From an uncultured Flavobacterium sp. (lineage in GTDB: Bacteria; Bacteroidota; Bacteroidia; Flavobacteriales; Flavobacteriaceae): a stretch of DNA of 64,000 bases. This document shows positions 1 to 7,572 of the stretch, piece by piece (positions within the stretch are counted from its first letter, which is position 1; each line of letters opens with the position of its first letter). The translations under genes and the position numbers were made by a program. The stretch covers positions 13,761 through 77,760 of the forward strand of contig NZ_CAMLMK010000003.1 of NCBI RefSeq assembly GCF_946481155.1. The letters are read 5' to 3'. A model generated the notes under the pieces. It saw only the letters and a list, made by a program, of their open reading frames with translations. It was not told the DNA's origin and searched no databases.

Positions 1-1
1 C

Positions 2-121
2 AATTTAATCTACAGAAATTTCGATCCTTTAGCAGAGACGGTTACTACATTTAAATCCAGTACTACTTGGTTCTCAGTGGGATTGCGTTCCGATTTATTT
101 AATTGGTATTATGATTTTTAA
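2..121 (+). CDS. C-terminal end of a probable outer-membrane protein (partial)
   Basis: An open frame enters from the left edge of the window and stops at TAA 119-121, giving the last 39 residues of a protein. The tail ends ...LFNWYYDF, with alternating hydrophobic and polar residues and a terminal phenylalanine, as is common in the last strand of outer-membrane beta-barrels. The start and all diagnostic domains lie outside the window, so the family cannot be named. The barrel assignment is an inference from the last strand only. Confidence 0.5.
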   Translation, partial: NLIYRNFDPLAETVTTFKSSTTWFSVGLRSDLFNWYYDF

Positions 122-177
122 TTTAAAGTAAGAAAATATTTCGTACATTTAAAAACCAACTAAAAAAATTTTAATGT

Positions 178-717
178 ATGAACGTTTTGAAAAAACTACT
201 ATTGTTTGTTGTTGCAATTATTGCAATTTTATTAATCGCAGGTTTGTTTGTCAAAAAGGATTATGCGATTGAAAGAGAAGTCGTAATTAACAGATCAGAA
301 GCAGATGTCTTCAAGTTTGTTAAGATGGTTAAAAATCAGGACAGCTTCAGTGTTTGGAACAAAAAAGATCCGAACATGAAGAAAGAATTTAAAGGGAATG
401 ATGGTCAGGTAGGCTTTGTATATGCATGGGAAAGCGATAATAAGGAAGTAGGGAAGGGCGAGCAGGAAATTGTCAAAATTGTTGAAGGCGACAGGATTGA
501 TTTTAAACTGCGCTTTAAAGAGCCTTTTGAAGCAGAAGACAATGCTTATTTTATCACTGAGCCGGTTTCTGAGAATCAAACCAAAGTAAAATGGGGCTTT
601 AACGGGCATATGAATTATCCAATGAATATGATGCTGCTGATGGTTGACATGGAAAAGGAGATTGGCGGAGCGCTTGAAACAGGATTAAATGATTTGAAGA
701 CATTTTTAGAGCATTAA
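178..717 (+). CDS. SRPBCC (START/polyketide cyclase-like) family protein, membrane-anchored
   Basis: The 179-residue product has one N-terminal membrane segment (about residues 5-24, LLLFVVAIIAILLIAGLFV) followed by a soluble domain. The soluble part begins with YAIEREVVINRSEADVFKFV, which resembles the first strand and helix of SRPBCC ligand-binding folds, and it ends with the long amphipathic helix (GALETGLNDLKTFLE) that closes this fold. Family members bind hydrophobic ligands, but the ligand here cannot be told. The gene stands alone and is followed at once by a strong terminator. The fold assignment is fairly secure; the function is unknown. Confidence 0.75.
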   Translation: MNVLKKLLLFVVAIIAILLIAGLFVKKDYAIEREVVINRSEADVFKFVKMVKNQDSFSVWNKKDPNMKKEFKGNDGQVGFVYAWESDNKEVGKGEQEIVKIVEGDRIDFKLRFKEPFEAEDNAYFITEPVSENQTKVKWGFNGHMNYPMNMMLLMVDMEKEIGGALETGLNDLKTFLEH

Positions 718-727
718 GAATTAAAAG

Positions 728-755
728 GGCAAACCGATAAAGTTTGCCTTTTTTT
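728..755 (+). terminator. Rho-independent terminator after the SRPBCC gene
   Basis: A perfect 7-bp stem, GGCAAAC (728-734) with GTTTGCC (742-748), is followed by seven T residues. It lies 10 bases after the stop codon. Confidence 0.85.
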
Positions 756-795
756 GTTAAAACTTATTTTGGACCTTGATTTTAAGGGATAGCTT

Positions 796-826
796 TTGAG
801 AAACTATATTTTTTGAAGTATATTTG
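796..826 (+). promoter_or_regulatory. Candidate promoter of the ctaB/cytochrome oxidase operon
   Basis: TTG at 796-798, a 20-base spacer and TATATTTG at 819-826 match the Bacteroidota consensus TTG-N19/20-TAnnTTTG. The -7 box ends 20 bases before the ctaB ATG, so the leader is short. This is a pattern match with no transcript data. Confidence 0.55.
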
Positions 827-846
827 CGCACCGTTTTGCGAATTAA

Positions 847-1761
847 ATGAAAACCATAGTGAATACTTCGGAAAAATCCATTTCATTAGCCTCTTTGCTT
901 ACTGATTTTAAAGAAATCACGAAAGCCGGATTGGCCATTAGTGTTGTTTTTTCTTCTATTGTCGGATACCTATTGGGTGTTTCGGACGATTTTCCTTTCT
1001 CATGGCTGACATTTATCCTACTGGCAATCGGAGGCTATTGCATGGTGGGTGCTTCTAATGTTTTCAATCAGATTATTGAGAAAGATCTGGATGCTTTGAT
1101 GGACCGTACCAAAAACCGTCCGTTGCCTTCCGGCAGAACAACAAAACAGAATGCATTCATACTAGGCGTTGTCCTCACCTTGATCGGATTGTCAATTTTA
1201 TACAGCATCAACCCGAAAACAGCTATGTTTGGGGCAATTTCCATCTTTTTATACACCAGCGTTTATACGCCATTGAAAACCATAACGCCACTTTCCGTTT
1301 TTGTCGGTGCTTTTCCCGGAGCTATTCCTTTTATGCTGGGCTGGGTTGCCGCGACAAATAACTTCGGAATAGAAGCAGGGACTTTATTTCTAATCCAGTT
1401 TTTCTGGCAGTTTCCCCATTTTTGGGCAATCGGCTGGTTTTTGTATAAAGACTATGAAAAAGCTGGTTTCTTCATGTTGCCTACCGGGAAACAGGATAAG
1501 AAAACAGCGTTGCAGACCATTTTGTATACCATTTGGTTGATTGTAGCTTCATTGCTTCCGGTGTCTGGCTTTACCGGAGATTTAAAATTAAGTTTTATCG
1601 CTGCAGGTGTAGTATTGCTTCTGGGATTATGGATGCTTTACTTTGCAGTGAAATTATATAAAGAAATGGACGAAAAAGCTGCCAAAAAACTTATGTTGGT
1701 GAGCGTTTCTTATATTTCATTGTTGCAATTGGTTTACGTTATAGATAAATTTTTACGATAG
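847..1761 (+). CDS. ctaB: Protoheme IX farnesyltransferase (heme O synthase)
   Basis: The 304-residue polytopic membrane protein of the UbiA prenyltransferase superfamily transfers a farnesyl group from farnesyl diphosphate to heme b, giving heme O for heme-copper oxidases. The diagnostic acidic motif is at about residues 71-97: NVFNQIIEKDLDALMDRT followed by RPLPSG. About eight or nine hydrophobic segments are visible, and the length is normal for the family. It is the first gene of an operon with oxidase subunits and SCO; the next ATG follows its stop after one base. Family and context agree, so the function is well supported. Confidence 0.95.
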   Translation: MKTIVNTSEKSISLASLLTDFKEITKAGLAISVVFSSIVGYLLGVSDDFPFSWLTFILLAIGGYCMVGASNVFNQIIEKDLDALMDRTKNRPLPSGRTTKQNAFILGVVLTLIGLSILYSINPKTAMFGAISIFLYTSVYTPLKTITPLSVFVGAFPGAIPFMLGWVAATNNFGIEAGTLFLIQFFWQFPHFWAIGWFLYKDYEKAGFFMLPTGKQDKKTALQTILYTIWLIVASLLPVSGFTGDLKLSFIAAGVVLLLGLWMLYFAVKLYKEMDEKAAKKLMLVSVSYISLLQLVYVIDKFLR

Positions 1762-1762
1762 T

Positions 1763-2350
1763 ATGGCTATGGAAATGTCGATTCAGGAACATAATGAGAG
1801 AAAAGCAAGATCGTACAAGATGCTGCTTTGGTTCGCGATGATAAGTATTGTGATGGTTTTTGCCGGATTAACAAGTGCTTATGTAATCAGTAAATCACGA
1901 CCGGACTGGTTAAAGGATTTTGTATTGCCTTCGGCGTTTATTGCAAGTACTGTGGCCATGTTGTTGAGCAGCCTTACCTTTCATCTGGCGAAAAAAGCAG
2001 TTCAGAAAGATCAGCGAAGCGCGGTTACAGGGTATTTACTGGCAACTTTGGCATTAGGAATTGCATTTGTTTTCCTGCAGTTTGAAGGTTTTAAGCAGGT
2101 TATTGCTTCCGGCTATTTTTTTACAGGAAGCGAAAGTACAATCACAACTTCTTTTCTTTACGTAGTGGTTATTGTGCACTTAGCCCACTTGTTTGGAGGG
2201 CTTGTAGCACTTTTAATTATAATTTATAATCATTTTAAACAAAAATACAATTCTACTCAAACCCTTGGTATTGAGCTTGGTGCGATGTTTTGGCACTTTC
2301 TTGATTTCTTATGGGTTTATTTGTTTTTGTTTTTCTATTTCTACAAATAG
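1763..2350 (+). CDS. Cytochrome c oxidase subunit III (short form)
   Basis: The 195-residue integral membrane protein has about five hydrophobic helices. It has the family signatures FVFLQFEGFKQ, HLAHLFGGLVALL and the C-terminal FWHFLDFLWVYLFLFFYF. It belongs to the COX3/CyoC family of heme-copper oxidases, whose subunit III sits against the catalytic subunit in the inner membrane. The start is fixed by the one-base gap to ctaB. A second, longer subunit III gene follows, which is a typical flavobacterial arrangement. Which oxidase each serves cannot be decided here because subunits I and II are not in the window. Confidence 0.9.
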   Translation: MAMEMSIQEHNERKARSYKMLLWFAMISIVMVFAGLTSAYVISKSRPDWLKDFVLPSAFIASTVAMLLSSLTFHLAKKAVQKDQRSAVTGYLLATLALGIAFVFLQFEGFKQVIASGYFFTGSESTITTSFLYVVVIVHLAHLFGGLVALLIIIYNHFKQKYNSTQTLGIELGAMFWHFLDFLWVYLFLFFYFYK

Positions 2351-2394
2351 AAAAAAAATGTAAATTTGGGAACTTTTTAACTAATAACTTTACA

Positions 2395-3369
2395 ATGGGA
2401 GCGACAGTTACTACAACAGCTACTAACGGAAAAACTTGGGATGGCGGAAACGAGCCGATGGGAGCAAGTTATGGCAAAATGATGATGTGGTTTTTTATCG
2501 TATCAGATGCTTTAACATTCTCCGGATTCCTTGCAGCTTACGGTTTTTCAAGATTTAAATTTATTGAAACCTGGCCAATTGCCGACGAAGTGTTCACTCA
2601 CTTTCCGTTCTTACATGGTGTAGATGCACCGATGTATTATGTGGCATTGATGACCTTCATATTAATCTTCTCTTCTGTAACTATGGTTTTGGCTGTAGAT
2701 GCAGGACATAAATTGCAAAAAACAAAAGTTGCGGTTTACATGCTTTTAACTATCCTTGGAGGTTTAATCTTCGTAGGCTCTCAGGCTTGGGAGTGGAAAA
2801 ACTTCATTCAGGGATCTCATGGAGCTATCGAAACTAAAGGTGGCGCTATTCTTCAGTTTGTTGACAAAAACGGAGAACAAGTTGCTTTAGCGGACTTCGC
2901 GGCACACTTACCGAAAGAAAGAGTACAGAAAGAAAAAAATACCGGTGTTTGGTTTGAAAGCGGTGAAACTGTTCCTACTTATTCAGTAGAAGAGGTTGTG
3001 GAAGGTTTCAAAGCACGTCCTGATTTATTAGTGCGTACTGAATACGTGAAAGATAAAAAGAAACAGTCATTAACAAGAGAGCAGTCTTTAGAAAGATTAA
3101 AAGAAGCTGCTATAGTTGTGGAAGGTGCTAACCTGAAACACAACGAATACGGGCATAAATTATTTGCTAACTTCTTCTTCTTTATTACCGGATTCCACGG
3201 ATTCCACGTATTCTCGGGAGTAGTGATTAATATTTTAATTTTCTTCAATGTTATTTTAGGAACGTACGAGAAAAGAAGAAGCTATGAAATGGTTGAAAAA
3301 GTTGGATTGTATTGGCACTTTGTAGATTTAGTATGGGTGTTCGTATTCACATTCTTCTATTTAGTGTAA
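2395..3369 (+). CDS. Cytochrome c oxidase subunit III (long form with a hydrophilic insertion)
   Basis: I start the protein at ATG 2395 (MGATVTTTATNGKTWDGG; 324 residues). The frame is open further upstream, but that stretch overlaps the preceding gene and encodes its hydrophobic tail out of frame. Subunit III helices surround QAWEWKNFI, FHGFHVFSG and the C-terminal WHFVDLVWVFVFTFFYLV. Between the helix ending near QAWEW and the FHGFHVFSG helix there is a long hydrophilic segment of roughly 100 residues, rich in K and E, that classical subunit III lacks. It probably forms an extramembrane domain. The function as an oxidase subunit is secure; the role of the insertion is unknown. Confidence 0.92.
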   Translation: MGATVTTTATNGKTWDGGNEPMGASYGKMMMWFFIVSDALTFSGFLAAYGFSRFKFIETWPIADEVFTHFPFLHGVDAPMYYVALMTFILIFSSVTMVLAVDAGHKLQKTKVAVYMLLTILGGLIFVGSQAWEWKNFIQGSHGAIETKGGAILQFVDKNGEQVALADFAAHLPKERVQKEKNTGVWFESGETVPTYSVEEVVEGFKARPDLLVRTEYVKDKKKQSLTREQSLERLKEAAIVVEGANLKHNEYGHKLFANFFFFITGFHGFHVFSGVVINILIFFNVILGTYEKRRSYEMVEKVGLYWHFVDLVWVFVFTFFYLV

Positions 3370-3388
3370 TTTATAATAATAAAGTATC

Positions 3389-3739
3389 ATGGGACACGCA
3401 CACGAATCAAATACAAAAAGAATCTGGTTGGTTTTTGGACTTTTGTCGGTAGTTACTATCGTTGAAGTTTTCTTAGGAATCCAAAAACCTGACGCTCTGC
3501 ATAAGGTAGACCTTTTGTCAATGAGTTTATTAAACTGGATATTCATTATTTTAACAATAGTTAAGGCTTACTATATTATGTGGGCTTTCATGCACTTGGA
3601 AGGTGAAAAGGCCAATTTAAGATGGTCAATTGTCGGGCCATTAGTGTTTCTAATTCTCTATTTAGTGTTCATCTTACTGGTAGAAGGTAATTATATTTTT
3701 GATGTATTTAAAACATCTCATTATAAATGGATTTTTTAA
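3389..3739 (+). CDS. Cytochrome c oxidase subunit IV family protein
   Basis: The 116-residue protein has three hydrophobic segments (about residues 11-28, 47-68 and 80-100). It resembles the prokaryotic COX4 family, with the typical AYYIMWAFMHLEGEK region between helices 2 and 3. The N-terminal MGHAHESN is soluble. It follows the long subunit III gene after 19 bases and ends the oxidase-subunit part of the operon. It is probably a small structural subunit of the heme-copper oxidase. Confidence 0.88.
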   Translation: MGHAHESNTKRIWLVFGLLSVVTIVEVFLGIQKPDALHKVDLLSMSLLNWIFIILTIVKAYYIMWAFMHLEGEKANLRWSIVGPLVFLILYLVFILLVEGNYIFDVFKTSHYKWIF

Positions 3740-3756
3740 TAACATTTTAAGTTATA

Positions 3757-3785
3757 AAAAGGTACGCGATTGCGTACCTTTTTTT
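3757..3785 (+). terminator. Terminator after the oxidase subunit genes
   Basis: GGTACGC (3761-3767) pairs with GCGTACC (3772-3778) around a 4-base loop, with A residues before it and a T tract after it. It separates the subunit IV gene from the downstream assembly genes. Read-through may still link the two groups. Confidence 0.85.
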
Positions 3786-3805
3786 ATTTTTGTACCCAAG
3801 AAAAA

Positions 3806-4468
3806 ATGTCCCGGAAAATGAAAAAATATATTGTTCTTACAGTTTTGTTCGCATTGCCTATTTGTGCTTACCTCTTTTTCTCTTCTGGGGTGAATAATTT
3901 TGCAAAACTGCCAACGGTAACTTCAAATGTTCCCGAACTATCCAAATGGTCCACCCTTGACGGAAAACCTGTTCATCTGAACGAAAAAATTACTATACTG
4001 GGATTTCCGGGGACGGAGATCTTAAAAGAAAAGGGAAATTCCTTTAATCTCGATCAAAAAATTTACAACAAAAATAAAGAGTTCAAAGACTTTCAGATTG
4101 TGATGATTGCTCCTGACGGAATGCAGCATGATGCAAAACAACTGAAAGAGGAATTAGGCAGGATCTCGGATTTGTCCCACTGGCATTTCGTTTTCGCAAA
4201 ACCTGAGGAAATCAAAGCGTTTTACAGCAAGTTAAATCTTGTGGGTCAGTTGAACGAAAACTTGGCTACCCCAAATGTGTTTATCATAGATAAAGACAGA
4301 AACCTTCGCGGTAGAAAAGGTAAGAACAAAAAAGGAGAAGTGGAATATAGGGAAGGTTATAACACCATTTCAGCTGCCGACCTGCACAATGAAATGGCCG
4401 ATGATGTAAAAATTATCCTGGCGGAATACCGTTTGGAACTGAAACGAAACAACAAAAGAAAAATCTAA
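3806..4468 (+). CDS. Membrane-anchored SCO-like thioredoxin-fold protein without the CxxxC motif
   Basis: I start at ATG 3806 because the upstream open frame runs through the preceding terminator. The 220-residue product has an N-terminal membrane segment (KKYIVLTVLFALPICAYLFF) and a periplasmic domain. KITILGFPG, FQIVMIAPDG, LSHWHFVFAKPEEIKAFYSKL and NVFIIDKDRNLRGRKGK follow the order of strands in SCO/peroxiredoxin-type thioredoxin folds. The position of the SCO copper-binding CPTICP reads FPGTEILKE here, so both cysteines are missing. It sits directly before a true SCO gene, and I infer a degenerate paralogue that may act in oxidase assembly without binding copper through CxxxC. Confidence 0.65.
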   Translation: MSRKMKKYIVLTVLFALPICAYLFFSSGVNNFAKLPTVTSNVPELSKWSTLDGKPVHLNEKITILGFPGTEILKEKGNSFNLDQKIYNKNKEFKDFQIVMIAPDGMQHDAKQLKEELGRISDLSHWHFVFAKPEEIKAFYSKLNLVGQLNENLATPNVFIIDKDRNLRGRKGKNKKGEVEYREGYNTISAADLHNEMADDVKIILAEYRLELKRNNKRKI

Positions 4469-4487
4469 TTTTTTCAAAATCAATCTG

Positions 4488-5114
4488 ATGAAAAATAAAT
4501 CATACATAGGTATTTCGTTTATAATTTTATTGTTCGGGATTTGGGCTGTACCCAAAATCGTGGCAAAATTCCAAAGTTCCGGTTTGCATACTGTAGGGCC
4601 TGTTCCTGCGTTTTCACTAACCGATCAGAACAATAAAAAAATTACAGACAAGGATTATTTAGGGAAGGTATATGTCGTGGAATTTTTCTTCTCGAATTGC
4701 CCAACCATCTGCCCGAAAATGAACCAGAATATGTTGCAGCTGCAAAAGGAATTTTATGGAAAACCGGATTTTGGAATTGCTTCCATAACCATTGATCCGG
4801 CTAATGATACTCCGCAACATTTAAAAGAACATGCGGAATTGCTAGGTGTAAAACATTATAATTGGCATTTCTTAACAGGTGATAAAGACTATATTTTCAA
4901 ATTGGCGCAAAGCGGTTTCAACCTTTACGCAGGTGAAAATGAAAAGGCAAACGGAGGGTTCGAGCATTCCGGAATGTTTGCGTTAGTGGATAAGGAAGGA
5001 AATATCCGTTGCAGAAAAGACGAATTCGACAATCCGATACTATATTACGACGGATTGGAACAGCCGGGCATTGATATGCTAAAAGAAGATATTAAAAAAT
5101 TACTTGAAGAATAA
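4488..5114 (+). CDS. SCO family copper chaperone for cytochrome oxidase
   Basis: The 208-residue protein is anchored by an N-terminal helix (residues 5-22) and has a thioredoxin-fold domain in the periplasm. The copper ligands of SCO1/SenC proteins are present: Cys71 and Cys75 in FFFSNCPTICPKM and His160 in GGFEHSGMF. SCO proteins deliver copper to, or reduce, the CuA site of subunit II. The next gene's ATG follows the stop codon directly, so translation is probably coupled. All family hallmarks are intact. Confidence 0.93.
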   Translation: MKNKSYIGISFIILLFGIWAVPKIVAKFQSSGLHTVGPVPAFSLTDQNNKKITDKDYLGKVYVVEFFFSNCPTICPKMNQNMLQLQKEFYGKPDFGIASITIDPANDTPQHLKEHAELLGVKHYNWHFLTGDKDYIFKLAQSGFNLYAGENEKANGGFEHSGMFALVDKEGNIRCRKDEFDNPILYYDGLEQPGIDMLKEDIKKLLEE

Positions 5115-5720
5115 ATGGAAAATTCAATCGAAAACCAAATCGAAAACTCAATTGAAAAAAAATACAATAAGTGGATTGTGGTCTTATCCGTGGCAATTCC
5201 TTTAGTGGTTGCGCTGCTTTTTGTTGTAAAATTAAAGAAGCTGGGCTTTGATGTGCAGCCCTTATCGTTTTTACCGCCTATTTACGCCACGATAAACGGA
5301 ATAACAGCCGCATTGTTAGTTATTGCGGTATGGGCGATTAAAAGCGGCAAACGTGTGCTGCATGAAAACCTGATGAAAACAGCTATAGCCTGTTCAGTTG
5401 CTTTTTTGGGAATGTATGTTGCCTATCATATGACTTCTGAATCCGTTGTTTTCGGAGATGCGAATCATAATGGAATGCTGGAAACAGCAGAAAAACTTGC
5501 AATCGGGAATATGCGTTTGCTGTACCTGATCATTTTAGCATCGCACATCTTACTTTCGGTAATTATTATTCCTTTTGTATTGGTTACTTATGTAAGAGCC
5601 ATTTCAAAAAGCTTTGAGCGCCATAAGAAGATTGCGCGAATCACTTTTCCGTTATGGTTGTATGTTGCTGTAACCGGCGTAATTGTTTACCTGATGATTT
5701 CCCCGTACTATGCGAACTAG
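5115..5720 (+). CDS. DUF420 family membrane protein
   Basis: The 201-residue protein has about five hydrophobic helices and a short polar N-terminus with repeated S-I-E-N units (NSIENQIENSIEKK). The histidines in the helices (VLHENLM, AYHMTSE, ASHILL, ERHKK) fit the DUF420 family, members of which are linked to oxidase assembly in other bacteria (CtaM in Firmicutes, a distant comparison). It lies between SCO and a small CxxC membrane protein. A role in oxidase maturation is inferred from family and context. Confidence 0.85.
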   Translation: MENSIENQIENSIEKKYNKWIVVLSVAIPLVVALLFVVKLKKLGFDVQPLSFLPPIYATINGITAALLVIAVWAIKSGKRVLHENLMKTAIACSVAFLGMYVAYHMTSESVVFGDANHNGMLETAEKLAIGNMRLLYLIILASHILLSVIIIPFVLVTYVRAISKSFERHKKIARITFPLWLYVAVTGVIVYLMISPYYAN

Positions 5721-5985
5721 AAGTAAGAGTCAGGAACCAAGAGCTAAGATATGGGTAGTGAGACTGTTTTTTTTCTTGCTTCTTATTTCTTGTCTCTTGC
5801 CTTTTGATGCAAATGCGCAATGTGCCATGTGCCGTGCCGCTTTGGAAAGTGAAGAGTCCGGAGTGCAGGCCGCAGCAGTAAATGACGGAATCGTTTACCT
5901 GATGATTATACCTTATGTTTTAGTTGGTGCTATGGGATATGCCATCTACAAATTAAAATACGGAAAGAAGAAAGAGAGAAAATAA
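5710..5985 (+). CDS. Small exported membrane protein with a CAMC motif
   Basis: The 91-residue product overlaps the end of the DUF420 gene by 11 bases. It has an N-terminal signal or membrane segment (VVRLFFFLLLISCLLPF, then DANAQ), immediately followed by CAMCRAALESEESG. A second membrane helix follows (IVYLMIIPYVLVGAMGYAIY) and a basic tail (KYGKKKERK). The CxxC just outside the membrane could bind metal or heme, or be redox active. It is the last gene of the oxidase-assembly group. I do not recognise a named family; I infer an accessory of oxidase biogenesis. Confidence 0.7.
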   Translation: MRTRSKSQEPRAKIWVVRLFFFLLLISCLLPFDANAQCAMCRAALESEESGVQAAAVNDGIVYLMIIPYVLVGAMGYAIYKLKYGKKKERK

Positions 5986-6016
5986 AAAAAGCAGTTCAAA
6001 ACGAGCTGCTTTTTTA
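5984..6016. terminator. Bidirectional terminator between convergent genes
   Basis: An A tract, AAAGCAG, an 11-base loop and CTGCTTT followed by T residues can stop transcription from both sides. It serves the oxidase-assembly operon on the plus strand and the DUF4403 gene on the minus strand. Confidence 0.75.
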
Positions 6017-6033
6017 TTTATCAGCGAACTGTT

Positions 6034-7425
6034 TTATTCCATTCCGTCGATCTTAATGCTCATTTGCCCTGAAGTTTTGATGAAAGCAATAATGGCTTTG
6101 TCGGTCAGTTCTACTTTATCGAATTCAAAATCGTTTAGCGAACCATTTACGAATACGCCCTTCATTGGCGAGTAATTGCTCAGATAAGGCTGCATGTTTT
6201 TCTTTCCGTCTTCCAGATTTCCTTTGATGGAATAACGACAGGTTTCCTGGATTTTCTTCAGGATCATTCCGCTTAAAAGCCAATTGGCGGTTTTAGTCAA
6301 TGCACCTTTACTATTCAGGACATAATCCATCTGATCAAAATAAATTTCTTTGGTAACCGCATTGTAATTCGGAAAACCGGAAAGATAAATTGTACCATTC
6401 ACGCTGCCCAGCATGTCTAAAGCGATGATCATTTTGCCGTCTTTATGCCATAAATCCACTTTCTGAACGGTAATTTTTCGGCTTCCTGTGCCAAAGGTCT
6501 GTCCCTGAAAATTCTTGGTCAAAATACGGGAAGCACTTTCATAAGTAGAAACGGCTGCAACAGTCGCTTCAATTTTATTAGGCATTTTACTAACAGGTTT
6601 CAGAACAATGTTTTCCTTTTTGAAAGTAGTAGCTGGTTTTTGTCCCACAATCGTCTGCATACTGCATTTCAGTCCCATATGCATAGTGAGTTTGCTTTTA
6701 GACAGTACGGCGTCGGTTACATATAATTCAGTCGGAATCAGCTTAAACCAGGTTTCATATTGTTCGCTCGTGAGAAATGGGGTGCTTAATTTTTCCAGAA
6801 CCGACAAAACCTGAGGCTTAAAATCAGTCGATTTGTTTATGGCGTCGTCTATTTTTTTTGCAATCTTAGATTTAAAAATTCGTAACGTCGGATTTACCAG
6901 ATAGGTAATCGGAACATTTCTTCCGGCCACGACAATCGACGGACTTTCGCTCCATTCAAAATCTTCTATCTCGGAAGTTGTCGTCAGTTTCCAGTTGGAA
7001 AGCTTGGCGTCGCTCAAAAGCGTAATCGTGCCACTAAGATTAATCTCTCTAGTGTCGTTCAATCCGAGGTAGTCGCTTCCGTATTTGACTTTCGCCCATA
7101 TTTTCATTGGCAGCACTGATTCGATTTTTCCGTTTTTCTCTACTAATCGTATCGGAGCCTGCTTCCAGATTTTCATTTCGGTCTTGTCGTCGTCCAGAAT
7201 ACTGTCGTTGTAAATTAATCCCGTCAGCACTTTATTCAGCTGATTTTCGATTTCTTTCAGCGGAACTTCAACCGGCATACTAATATAGGAAGTAGTTGTT
7301 TTATAAACGGTCGGGGTATTATCACTGGGCATTGGTTTCAAAGCTTCCACTTTTTTGGTAGTAGAACAGCCGATGAAAATCCCCGCTAAAGCGAAAAATG
7401 ATAAAAAGGAAAATAGTGTCTTCAT
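6034..7425 (-). CDS. DUF4403 family lipoprotein
   Basis: The 463-residue protein has a lipoprotein signal peptide ending in GIFIGC (Cys at about residue 20), so it is probably anchored to a membrane facing the periplasm. The N-terminal SYISMPVEVPLKEIENQLNK is typical of DUF4403, a family related to tubular lipid-binding (TULIP/SMP-like) folds in my recollection. The protein is rich in beta strands throughout and has the family length. No partner gene is evident, since the flanking genes point towards or away from it. Function unknown; lipid binding is only a hypothesis. Confidence 0.8.
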   Translation of the reverse strand: MKTLFSFLSFFALAGIFIGCSTTKKVEALKPMPSDNTPTVYKTTTSYISMPVEVPLKEIENQLNKVLTGLIYNDSILDDDKTEMKIWKQAPIRLVEKNGKIESVLPMKIWAKVKYGSDYLGLNDTREINLSGTITLLSDAKLSNWKLTTTSEIEDFEWSESPSIVVAGRNVPITYLVNPTLRIFKSKIAKKIDDAINKSTDFKPQVLSVLEKLSTPFLTSEQYETWFKLIPTELYVTDAVLSKSKLTMHMGLKCSMQTIVGQKPATTFKKENIVLKPVSKMPNKIEATVAAVSTYESASRILTKNFQGQTFGTGSRKITVQKVDLWHKDGKMIIALDMLGSVNGTIYLSGFPNYNAVTKEIYFDQMDYVLNSKGALTKTANWLLSGMILKKIQETCRYSIKGNLEDGKKNMQPYLSNYSPMKGVFVNGSLNDFEFDKVELTDKAIIAFIKTSGQMSIKIDGME

Positions 7426-7572
7426 GTCAATTTTGATAAAACGCTGTAAAAGTAAAATTTTTCCCGAAGGTATGTTGTAACTTTTAACGAAGAAATGCGT
7501 CTTATGTTTTTTAAGAGTAAGAGATTACGTCCAAAATAATATCTTTGTAAGACTCTTTACCAAAAGAACCCT

